From: Dehalococcoidia bacterium
GTDB taxonomy: Bacteria > Chloroflexota > Dehalococcoidia > Dehalococcoidales > RBG-16-60-22
NCBI GenBank assembly: GCA_030615035.1
Contig: JAUXAC010000001.1
Span: forward strand, 62,001 to 126,000
Length of the DNA: 64,000 nucleotides
Direction of reading: 5' to 3'
Position 1 is the first letter of the stretch; every line of letters begins with the position of its first letter. Shown piece by piece: positions 37,766-45,294 of the stretch. The position numbers and the translations under genes were made by a program. The notes beneath the pieces are model-generated. The model saw only the letters and a program-made list of their open reading frames with translations. It searched no databases and had not been told where the DNA came from.

Positions 37766-38251
37766 TCATTCGGTAAACCTCCCGTCATCTTTTGACGTCG
37801 AAAGTTTATGCACCCTTTTCTCAAGCCAGCCTATTTTCACTACTTCTCTCATATCAAATTCCGGCACATAAGGTTTGATATCCAGAAGGGGAGTTCCATC
37901 TACAATGTCTATATCTTGAATATGGAGTATTCGCCCTTCAATCTTAATCAGACGCACTACGGAGACGCCGATTGGGTTTGGCCTGCTTGGCCCTCGCATG
38001 GCAAAGATTCCGCGCACTTCGTTATCCATATATGGCTTTGCTTCCAGGGACGCCCCTCGGGACAAATGAAAGTGGTATATCAGAATAATGTGAGAAAAAC
38101 CGCCAACATCCTTTAAGCCTTTAGCATATTCAGGGAATATCTCAACTGTCCCGCCGATACCCCTGCCACTGGCTGGTTGTATGGGCGTCCCTTTGGGTTC
38201 TTTGAATGGGGAATGAATGACTCCGATTGGCTTATACTTTATCTCGTCCAT
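37766..38251 (-). CDS. trmO: TrmO-type tRNA t6A37 N6-methyltransferase (TsaA family)
   Basis: A 161-residue protein of the TsaA/TrmO family, which methylates t6A37 of tRNA-Thr using SAM. It has the family opening IGVIHSPFKEPKGTPIQ, then FPEYAKGLKDVGGFSHIILIYHF, and the GPSRPNPIGVSVVRLI core (about residues 82-97), with DIVDGTPLLDIKPYVPEFD near the end. Some homologues in Archaea have other partners, so the exact tRNA is inferred. It sits 12 bases upstream of recR's neighbour recO and downstream of recR, all on one strand. Confidence 0.85.
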   Translation of the reverse strand: MDEIKYKPIGVIHSPFKEPKGTPIQPASGRGIGGTVEIFPEYAKGLKDVGGFSHIILIYHFHLSRGASLEAKPYMDNEVRGIFAMRGPSRPNPIGVSVVRLIKIEGRILHIQDIDIVDGTPLLDIKPYVPEFDMREVVKIGWLEKRVHKLSTSKDDGRFTE

Positions 38252-38263
38252 AAAATCTCGCCG

Positions 38264-38875
38264 TTAAAACTCCTGCCTGCCCTCAATGGCTTGGGTCAGG
38301 GTAACATCATCAGCGTATTCCAATTCGGTGCCGAAGGGTAGTCCCCGGGCAAGGCGGGTAACCCGTATCCCCAGGGGTGAAATCAGGCGGCTAAGATACA
38401 TGGCGGTTTGTTCCCCTTCAAGATTGGGGTTGGTGGCCAAGATGGCCTCGTTTACTGAGCTGTCCTGCAGCCGACTTAGCAGTTCCTTGATTCTTATATC
38501 ATCGGCGCCTATTCCCTCGGTAGGTGAGATGGCGCCGTGGAGTACGTGGTACAGTCCCTTATAGATCCCGGTATGTTCCAGAGCCAGAATGTCCTGGGGC
38601 TGTTCCACAATGCAAATCTTACTACGGTCGCGCTCGTCACTGCGGCAGGTGGGGCAGGGGTCAGACTCGGTAACATTAAAGCAGGTGGAGCATAAGACAA
38701 CTTTCTGTTTTAGCGAGAGGATAGCTTCGGCGAGGAGTTTGGTCTGTTCATCAGGGGCACGCAGGAGATGGTAGGCAAGTCGCTGGGCACTTTTTGGTCC
38801 GATGCCAGGTAGCTTGTTGAACTCCTGGATGAGCTTATTGATGGCTTCGGCGGCGGGAATGAGATTCTGGTCCAA
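38264..38875 (-). CDS. recR: Recombination protein RecR
   Basis: Ring-forming partner of RecO. The 203-residue protein shows the helix-hairpin-helix ([20 protein letters not shown]), the zinc finger [16 protein letters not shown] (about residues 57-72), and the Toprim domain ([39 protein letters not shown] near the end). It is third in the standard dnaX-ybaB-recR order. Confidence 0.97.
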   Translation of the reverse strand: MDQNLIPAAEAINKLIQEFNKLPGIGPKSAQRLAYHLLRAPDEQTKLLAEAILSLKQKVVLCSTCFNVTESDPCPTCRSDERDRSKICIVEQPQDILALEHTGIYKGLYHVLHGAISPTEGIGADDIRIKELLSRLQDSSVNEAILATNPNLEGEQTAMYLSRLISPLGIRVTRLARGLPFGTELEYADDVTLTQAIEGRQEF

Positions 38876-38896
38876 TCTTGATTCTCCTTGACTATA

Positions 38897-39202
38897 TCAG
38901 GTCAACCCTGGGATTTTGAGACCCCCGGTCAGTCCGCCAAGGTGCTCGGCGGCAATTTCCTGGGATTTGGCGATGGCTTCACTTACCGCTGTCAATACCA
39001 GGTCTTCCAGAAGCTCGACATCATCAGAATTTATCACTTCTGGTGATATTTTTACTGACTGTATTTTTTGTTGACCGTTCATAGTAACCTTAACGGCGCC
39101 TCCGCCTGAGCTGGCTTCAACAGTGATATTGCTTAACTCCTCCTGGGCTTGAGCCAGCTTTGATTGAAGTTTCTGGGCTTGCTGCATGATAAACTTGTTC
39201 AT
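38897..39202 (-). CDS. ybaB: YbaB/EbfC nucleoid-associated protein
   Basis: A 101-residue DNA-binding protein. An N-terminal coiled helix (MQQAQKLQSKLAQAQEEL) is followed by the family beta region (SGGGAVKVTMNGQQKIQSVKI) and a C-terminal helix. Homologues bind DNA as tweezers-shaped dimers. It overlaps dnaX by four bases. Confidence 0.95.
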   Translation of the reverse strand: MNKFIMQQAQKLQSKLAQAQEELSNITVEASSGGGAVKVTMNGQQKIQSVKISPEVINSDDVELLEDLVLTAVSEAIAKSQEIAAEHLGGLTGGLKIPGLT

Positions 39203-40914
39203 TTCTCCTCCGTATCAATAATCTGGGCGCCTATCTTTAGTGCTTCCTCTATCAGGTGGTTGTCTTCCGGCTCATAAATACAGCGCACACGGCAGGAATG
39301 CCCCAGAAAGCTGCTGATGATTTTCTCGGCTATCTGCTGGTTCTCGGGTTTCTCCATGTTCTCTTTATGGAGAGGATACTTGAAGGATAATACTACTGTG
39401 TCTCCGTCAATAGCTTGGGGCTTGGCGCTCCTGAGTAAAGCTGCTGCCGGAGTTCGACTAATACTGGCCGGGGCGTCTCTGATAAATTGCCTCCAGTTCG
39501 CTTGCAGTTGTTCGATTTCACCACCTGGTTCTGATAGAGTGGTGGGGGTACTTTCTGCCGTTGGCGGTGTTGGTTCCGATGTAATGGCTGGCTCGACCTG
39601 TTCTTGAATATCTTTAGCCGTTTTCGTAGTTTGCTCTTCGGCTTTTTTCACGGTTGCATGTGCTTCCTCGGCTTTTCCTGGAGCTTCGTCGACTGATTTC
39701 GGAGTTGGTTCTTCAGCTTTCTTGGCCGGTTTAGGTTTGGCTGCTGGTTGTTTGGGCTGAGGTACAGGCGCTGGTGGGGTAGCCATCTCTACGGGTTGGC
39801 GTGGTTCATATTCAACCTGACTGGGAAGTTCTTCCTCGGTTGGAGACAGGGTGCAGTCAACCAGCGCTAACTCCAGAGGTAGCGTAGAATAGTTATCAAA
39901 ACCAGGCTCAAGCTGACCGAAGAGCTTGACTGCCTTCAATATCTGTGGTAGTGAAGCCTTGGCGGCTAAGTCCTTCAATTCAGTTATGTCCTCAGCCGGA
40001 AGGTCTATAGCCTCATCGGAGCCAGTTTTTATTAGGAGCAGTCCTCTGAGATATTCTACCAGTTCTCGATTGAATTGACGCAAATCCAGTCCATCGCTAT
40101 TAACACTGTTTATGGTAACCACCCCGGCAGAAACATCATTATTAATAATGTGCTTAACCAGCTCTTTGGCTCGCCAGTCACCAGTGATACCCAGGACAGT
40201 CTGAACCTGCTGGAGTTCAATCTTGGAACCATAATAAGTAGTTAGTTGCTCCAGCAGGTTTTCGGCATCTCGCAGGCTACCGGTGGCAGCCCTGGCGATG
40301 AGCCGCAGTGCTTCTGGCTCCGTGTGAATACCTTCGGTGCTACAGATACGGGTCAGTTTGCTCACCACATCTGCCTGAGAGATGCGTCGGAAATCAAAGC
40401 GCTGGCACCGTGACAGAACGGTGGGTAGAACTTTATGGATTTCGGTGGTAGCCAGGATAAAGATAATATGTGGTGGCGGTTCCTCCAGCGTCTTGAGTAG
40501 GGCATTGGAGGCTTCTTTGGTAAGCATGTGGACTTCGTCTATGATATAGACTTTGTAGCGGGCTTCGTTGGGAGCATAGTTGACCCTCGCACGGAGCTCT
40601 CGGATTTCATCGATACCCCGATTGCTGGCAGCATCAACCTCAATAACATCCAGAGCTCTCCCCTCGGTTATTGCCTGGCACATAGAGCAGGTATTACACG
40701 GCTCGCCCTTGCCATTGGTAAGACAGTTAACCGCCTTAGCTAAAATACGCCCGGTGCTGGTCTTACCGGTGCCTCGGGGACCGCAGAAAAGATAGGCGTG
40801 AGATATGTGACCGCTACTCAGGGCATTGTGTAATGTCTGGGTTACCTGTTCCTGGCCGACTACATCAGCTAAGGTTTGGGGACGCCACCTACGATAAAAG
40901 ACCTGGGAAGTCAT
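39199..40914 (-). CDS. dnaX: DNA polymerase III subunits gamma/tau
   Basis: Clamp-loader ATPase of the replisome. The 571-residue protein has the P-loop GPRGTGKTSTGRILAKA (about residues 44-60), the zinc site CNTCSMC, DEVHMLTKEASNALLKTLEEPP and the sensor SRCQRFDF. Domain III ends near residue 370. A Pro/Lys/Glu-rich linker (about 375-470) precedes a tau-like C-terminal domain. An AAA-AAA lysine pair at codons 423-424 could allow a -1 slip with a stop nine codons on. A TATAAT seven bases before the ATG suggests a very short leader. Confidence 0.95.
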   Translation of the reverse strand: MTSQVFYRRWRPQTLADVVGQEQVTQTLHNALSSGHISHAYLFCGPRGTGKTSTGRILAKAVNCLTNGKGEPCNTCSMCQAITEGRALDVIEVDAASNRGIDEIRELRARVNYAPNEARYKVYIIDEVHMLTKEASNALLKTLEEPPPHIIFILATTEIHKVLPTVLSRCQRFDFRRISQADVVSKLTRICSTEGIHTEPEALRLIARAATGSLRDAENLLEQLTTYYGSKIELQQVQTVLGITGDWRAKELVKHIINNDVSAGVVTINSVNSDGLDLRQFNRELVEYLRGLLLIKTGSDEAIDLPAEDITELKDLAAKASLPQILKAVKLFGQLEPGFDNYSTLPLELALVDCTLSPTEEELPSQVEYEPRQPVEMATPPAPVPQPKQPAAKPKPAKKAEEPTPKSVDEAPGKAEEAHATVKKAEEQTTKTAKDIQEQVEPAITSEPTPPTAESTPTTLSEPGGEIEQLQANWRQFIRDAPASISRTPAAALLRSAKPQAIDGDTVVLSFKYPLHKENMEKPENQQIAEKIISSFLGHSCRVRCIYEPEDNHLIEEALKIGAQIIDTEEK

Positions 40915-41124
40915 TTCCTTTATTATACCCTATATATTGTGACGTTTCTAGCGAGTCTTTACGTAGATAGACGCTGAATTTTCACGCACCGAACTGATAG
41001 TTAAAGATAGCTCAGGCACAATGGGGATTTGGGTGGTCATAAATGCCAGATTTACATTGCCAAGTCTATGTAATAATCGGCACTCCGAACAGTAAAACTG
41101 ACGAAATAGGCTTATATTGGCTAA

Positions 41125-42300
41125 TTATAGTAACGAAGGTATGTCTTTTGAAGCGTCTTCAATTACTTTAAGTTTGACCTCTGTTTCTTCTTGTCTCTTT
41201 TTAAACTCAGGGATAAGTTCGGTCGATTTAGCATAATAGTCCCTGACCTTTTCCACATCGCTAAGTTCAGACAGAATTACAGTAACATCCAGTACGCCTC
41301 TTTCTCTGGGGTAATCACCGTTTCTTATTAAAGCCTCTGGAGCTAAATCCCTCATATAATCCCCGAGTGCCTTAATTAAGTCCATATTCATTTCCTTAGA
41401 CGGCGCCGAGATGAGATACAGAGCTCTCTTTGAATCTTTGGGATTGCACTTAAGCGATAGCTCACTTATCGCTTCGTCCATGGCTTGAATTCCTTTCAGC
41501 GTTTCGTTGCCCTTTTTCCTGAAATCGCGTGACCGTTCCCGGGGAAACCTGATTAATGGTAGCTCCGATTTCCCATAACCTATTACTGACCATCCGGTTA
41601 TAGTCTGTATTATGTCTCCGGCATCAAGCACCCTCGACGCAATGTATTTGGATTTTTTCTCCTCACCGGCACAGAGTAAGTTATAAAATGGGTCAGCAAT
41701 CATTTCATTAATTTTAGCTAGGTTCTGCTTAATCGATGAATCTTTTCTAACGAACCTTTGGTTATCAACGAGAAATACCGCATCAGCTACTGAATAGGTA
41801 GATTTAAGGCATGTGGCTGAGTTATATACGGTCCTATCCTCTGTCGTTTCTTCATGCTCAAAGGGCAGAACGATAAGATTATATACCGGCTTATCTATAT
41901 AACGTTCCTTTATATGTTGTGTTATTACCGGAATTGCTCCGGAGCCGGTGCCGCCAGCAGCGCCAGCGATGAATAAGAAAGCATCTGTCTCAAAGAATCG
42001 CTTGGTTGTTCTTAGAGCATCTATAACTTTATCGGCATCCTCTCTGGCTATCTCAGCTCCCAGTTCATTTATCTTGCCGACGCCGTGCCCACCAGTCTTG
42101 CGACTTCCAATGAGAATTCGGTGCCGGTAATCGCCTTTTATATTGGTTAAGCCACTCAAGTCAGCAGCATCAGTGTTAACGGCGAAGGTGCCCGTAACTA
42201 TCTCGATTCTACGCTGACTACGCGCTTTTCTATTCAGTCGGGCAAACTCATCAGCAATCCTGCCACCACATTGTCCAAAACCTGCAACCACTAATTTCAT
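41125..42300 (-). CDS. CetZ-like tubulin/FtsZ-superfamily GTPase, copy A
   Basis: A 391-residue protein with the tubulin-superfamily layout: T1 GFGQCGGRIADEF (7-19), T2 NTDAADLSGL, T3 TGGHGVGKINELG, T4 signature GAAGGTGSG (113-121), T5 region FEHEETTEDRTVYNSA. In the T7 loop VLDAGDI both catalytic-site acids (D226, D229) are kept, but the usual Asn is Val. GFGQCGG and the GHGVG segment resemble archaeal CetZ more than FtsZ. The last residues DIPSLL mimic the FtsZ C-terminal tail. It should bind GTP and polymerise; its cell role is unknown. It is divergent from the 711-residue repeat protein and about 75% identical to copy B. Confidence 0.82.
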   Translation of the reverse strand: MKLVVAGFGQCGGRIADEFARLNRKARSQRRIEIVTGTFAVNTDAADLSGLTNIKGDYRHRILIGSRKTGGHGVGKINELGAEIAREDADKVIDALRTTKRFFETDAFLFIAGAAGGTGSGAIPVITQHIKERYIDKPVYNLIVLPFEHEETTEDRTVYNSATCLKSTYSVADAVFLVDNQRFVRKDSSIKQNLAKINEMIADPFYNLLCAGEEKKSKYIASRVLDAGDIIQTITGWSVIGYGKSELPLIRFPRERSRDFRKKGNETLKGIQAMDEAISELSLKCNPKDSKRALYLISAPSKEMNMDLIKALGDYMRDLAPEALIRNGDYPRERGVLDVTVILSELSDVEKVRDYYAKSTELIPEFKKRQEETEVKLKVIEDASKDIPSLL

Positions 42301-42328
42301 TTCTCACCTCAGCATTAAAGTTTAACTA

Positions 42329-42357
42329 TTTTAAGCATACTTACAGGATAATGTCAA
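42329..42357 (-). promoter_or_regulatory. Promoter of CetZ-like copy A
   Basis: On the minus strand TTGACA (42357-42352), 17 bases, TTAAAA (42334-42329). The block GTAAGTATGCTTAAAATAGT around the -10 differs at only two positions from the one upstream of copy B. Confidence 0.65.
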
Positions 42358-42388
42358 TCCTTTTGTTGTTACAAGGTGATAATGCCCG

Positions 42389-42416
42389 TAGTAATAAAGT
42401 CCATAGTAATAATGTC
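42389..42416 (+). promoter_or_regulatory. Tandem 13-base direct repeat between divergent cytoskeletal genes
   Basis: TAGTAATAAAGTC (42389-42401) and TAGTAATAATGTC (42404-42416), 12 of 13 matching with a 15-base period. They lie in the 166-bp gap shared by CetZ-like copy A and the coiled-coil gene, 32 bases upstream of the copy A -35. It could be an operator, or chance in AT-rich DNA. Confidence 0.4.
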
Positions 42417-42466
42417 AGGGTAAGATTACAAAATGGTTCTATCATCCCCGTTTTTACTTAATTTGG

Positions 42467-44602
42467 ATGGCAAACTGGTCTACTAGCACTCTGAATAAGA
42501 AAGGGCTATTGAAAAATTTGCAAGCCTATAATAGAATTAGTAACACTAGAGGTATTGAAGGGATGGTTAGAGAAATATCTAGGGAACTCTTAAACGACGC
42601 GGAACATAATATTGGTGCCTTTGAAAAAGCGGTAGCCAGGGCTGAGGAATTAAGCAAGGCAGCCAGGGAAGCAACTGAAACGTCGGCAAGAGCCTCCCAA
42701 GAAGCGATAAGAAAGGCTGAGAAAATAAGCAAGGAAGCCAGAGAGGCGGCTGAAGCCTCGGCAAGGGCTTCCCGGGAAGCGGTAAGTAAGGCTAAGAAAA
42801 TAAGCAAAGAGGCTAAGGAGGCAGCTGAGGCATCAATCAGAGCTGCCCAGGAAGCAATAAGTCGGACTGAGGAAACAGCCAAGGTCCCCAAGGAAACGGC
42901 TAAGGCAATAGCCAGAGCCTTCCAGGAAGCAATAGCCAGAGCTGAGGAAATAAGCAAGGAAGCTATGGAAGCAGCCGAGGCATCACTTGCAGCGTCACAA
43001 GAAGGATTAAGCCGGGTTAGTGAAATAAGTGAAGAAGCTAGGGCAGTGGCTGAGGCGTCGGCGAAAGTAGCTAAAGAAGAGCTAAACAAGGCTGAGGAAG
43101 CAGGTAAGACAGCCAGGGAAGTAGCTGGGGCGTCAACCAAAACGGCTAAGGAAACGGCAAACCGGGCTGAGAAAATAAGTAAAGAGGCTAAGGAGGCAGC
43201 TGAGGCATCAACCAGAGCGGCTAGAGAAGCGTCAAGTCGGGCTGAGAAGGCAAGCAAAGCGACCAAGGAAACTGCTGATGCCTCGGCGAGAGCGGCTCAG
43301 GAAGTGGCACTCAGAGCCGAGGTAATAAGTAGGGAGGCTAAGGAAGTGGCTGAGACTTCACTGGGAGTCTCCCAGGAAATAATGGGTAAGGTCGGGGAAA
43401 TAAGTAAAGAAATTAAGCAGACGGCTCAGGCATCAACCAAAGCATCTCGAGAAGCGATGAACCGGGCTGAGGCAGCAAGCAGGGAAGCCAGAGAAGTGGC
43501 TGAAGCATCAGCCAGGGTCGCCAAGGAAGCAACTGAAGCCTCAACCATAGCCTCCCAGGAGACAATAAGTAAAGCCGAAGAGATAAGTAAAGAGACCAGG
43601 GAAGCAGCTGAGGCGTTGGCCAGAGCCTTTGCGGAAGCGATAAGCAAAGCCGAAGAAATAAGTAAAGAAGCCAAAGAAGCAGCTGAAACGTCAACTATAG
43701 CCTCTCAGGAGGCAATAAATAAAGCCGAAGAGATAAGCAAGGAGACCAGGGAAGCAGCTGAAGCCTCAACCATAGCCTCCCGGGAAGCGATAAGCAAAGC
43801 CGAAGAAATCAGCAGAGAGGCTAAGGAGGCTACTGAGGCGTCAGTCACGGCTGCCAAAGAAGCTGTTGAAGCCTCAACAAGGGCATCTCAGGAAGCATCT
43901 GAGGCATCAACCAATGCATATCAGGAAGCAATAAGCAAAGCTGAAGAAATAAGTAAGAAGGCTAAGAAAACTACTGAAGCGTCAGCCAGGGCTGCCAAAC
44001 AAACTGTTGAAGCAGTGATAAGGGCGTCTCAGGAAGCGGTTGAGGCATCAACCAGAGCCTCCCAGGAAGCGATAGCCAGAGCCGAAGAAATAAGTAAGGA
44101 GGTTAAGGAGGCTGCTGAGGCATCGGCTAAAGTTGTCAGGGAGGCAGCCGAAGTGACGGTTAGAGCTGCCAAGGAGGCTACGGAGGTATCCACAAGAGTC
44201 GCTAGGGAAGCGGCTAAGGTGTCAATGAGAGCCTTCGAGGAGGCGATAAACCGGTCTGAGGCAACTGGCAAAGTAGCTCAGGAGACGGCTGAGTCATCGC
44301 TAAGAGCCTTCGAGAAAGCAATAGGCAGAGCTGAGGAAATAACTGAGGAAGCCAAGGAGGCTACTGAGGCAATAGGCAAACCGGAAGTTGAAGTGACTGA
44401 GTCATCGATAAGAGCCTTTGCGGAACCGATAGGCGGAGCTGAAGAGACTAGTGTAAAAGAAAAAAGAGGGACTGGAAAAGCTAAAGGTAAGGGAAAAGTT
44501 GAGGCGCGTTTGGAATTCCTGGCCAGGATGTATGAGGCGAAGAAAACCAAACAAGCTGAAGAGGAGCCCACGGTAGAAGATACGGAGGCAGTCGAGGAAT
44601 AG
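42467..44602 (+). CDS. 711-residue Ala/Glu-rich helical repeat protein
   Basis: No known family is identified; the look is of long apolipoprotein- or LEA-like helical repeats. After about 55 non-repetitive residues (W4 is the only tryptophan) it is almost pure helix to about residue 640. It is made of 25-residue units (two heptads plus one hendecad, such as ISKAEEISKEAKEA + AEASTIASQEA) mixed with lone 11-residue units (VEASTRASQEA). Alanines recur at core positions with Glu/Lys outside. There is no Cys and hardly any Pro until the end. The tail is basic (GTGKAKGKGKVEARL) then acidic. Such a rod could reach about 90 nm. It has no strong ribosome binding site. It is divergent from CetZ-like copy A, and a scaffold or membrane-surface partner for it is inferred. 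Confidence 0.75.
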   Translation: MANWSTSTLNKKGLLKNLQAYNRISNTRGIEGMVREISRELLNDAEHNIGAFEKAVARAEELSKAAREATETSARASQEAIRKAEKISKEAREAAEASARASREAVSKAKKISKEAKEAAEASIRAAQEAISRTEETAKVPKETAKAIARAFQEAIARAEEISKEAMEAAEASLAASQEGLSRVSEISEEARAVAEASAKVAKEELNKAEEAGKTAREVAGASTKTAKETANRAEKISKEAKEAAEASTRAAREASSRAEKASKATKETADASARAAQEVALRAEVISREAKEVAETSLGVSQEIMGKVGEISKEIKQTAQASTKASREAMNRAEAASREAREVAEASARVAKEATEASTIASQETISKAEEISKETREAAEALARAFAEAISKAEEISKEAKEAAETSTIASQEAINKAEEISKETREAAEASTIASREAISKAEEISREAKEATEASVTAAKEAVEASTRASQEASEASTNAYQEAISKAEEISKKAKKTTEASARAAKQTVEAVIRASQEAVEASTRASQEAIARAEEISKEVKEAAEASAKVVREAAEVTVRAAKEATEVSTRVAREAAKVSMRAFEEAINRSEATGKVAQETAESSLRAFEKAIGRAEEITEEAKEATEAIGKPEVEVTESSIRAFAEPIGGAEETSVKEKRGTGKAKGKGKVEARLEFLARMYEAKKTKQAEEEPTVEDTEAVEE

Positions 44603-44664
44603 GTAGGTGAGAGGTTGATTATTGGTCAGTGTATCAACAAAATTGGTAAAGGAGGTACTACCCT

Positions 44665-45222
44665 ATGACGGACAAAAGGAAGCGAGCCAGGAAGGCTAGT
44701 AAGAAGGCTGAAGAGGCAACTGTGCAACCACTTGAAGAAGTTCAAGAGCAGGTTGAGCAGGTCGCCAAGGAAGCCGAGGAGCAGGTTGAACAGGCTGCTG
44801 AGGAAGCTGAAGAGCAACTTGCGCGACCACTTGATGAGGTTCTGGGGCAAGCCGAGAAAGCATACGCAGCCTATATGGAAGCTCAACGGCAAGTGGCAAG
44901 CGCTTATAGAGTGAATGAACAGCAAATAGCAAAGGCCTATAAGAGGGCAGAGCAGCAAGCCAAGAATGCCTGTGATGAGAGTATAAGGCAGGCCTTAAAA
45001 GCCCGTGAGGAAACTATGACGCAAGCCCTGAAAGACCGTGACGATGCTATAGCGCAAGCCGGAAGGGCTTATAAGAAAGCAAGAGAGCAAGCCGAGGGAG
45101 CCTGTGAAACCAGCATAGAGGAATCCTGGAAAAAGCGGGAGGAGGCTGCAGAACAAGCTTGGCAACTGCGTGAAGAGACTATAGAGCAAGCCTGGAATAT
45201 CTATTCTAAACTCTCAAGGTAA
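44665..45222 (+). CDS. 185-residue coiled-coil protein
   Basis: Unrecognised family. A lysine/arginine-rich start (TDKRKRARKASKKAEE) is followed by heptad repeats with EQVEQ/EEAEEQL (about residues 25-55). An aromatic-containing region (AEKAYAAYMEAQRQVASAYR) comes next, then a helical second half. That half holds two similar blocks, CDESIRQALKAREETMTQAL and CETSIEESWKKREEAAEQAW, giving one cysteine each. No signal peptide is present. It is preceded by AAAGGAGG nine bases before the ATG. It lies 62 bases after the 711-residue gene in the same direction, so it is probably co-transcribed. It converges on CetZ-like copy B. Confidence 0.75.
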   Translation: MTDKRKRARKASKKAEEATVQPLEEVQEQVEQVAKEAEEQVEQAAEEAEEQLARPLDEVLGQAEKAYAAYMEAQRQVASAYRVNEQQIAKAYKRAEQQAKNACDESIRQALKAREETMTQALKDRDDAIAQAGRAYKKAREQAEGACETSIEESWKKREEAAEQAWQLREETIEQAWNIYSKLSR

Positions 45223-45294
45223 AAGAGGAAGTCCTTCATTCAGATTAAATAGCTAGCCTGATACGTTGTTATTTAATAGCCTTAGGCTGGGCAA

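Noticed and set aside
42526..44571. Long open frames on the minus strand inside the 711-residue repeat gene (for example 246, 93 and 97 codons)
   Set aside because: They mirror the Ala/Glu codon pattern of the true gene, have Leu/Ser/Ala-only composition, no ribosome binding sites, and end or start arbitrarily. The plus-strand frame is continuous with a sensible start and neighbour spacing.
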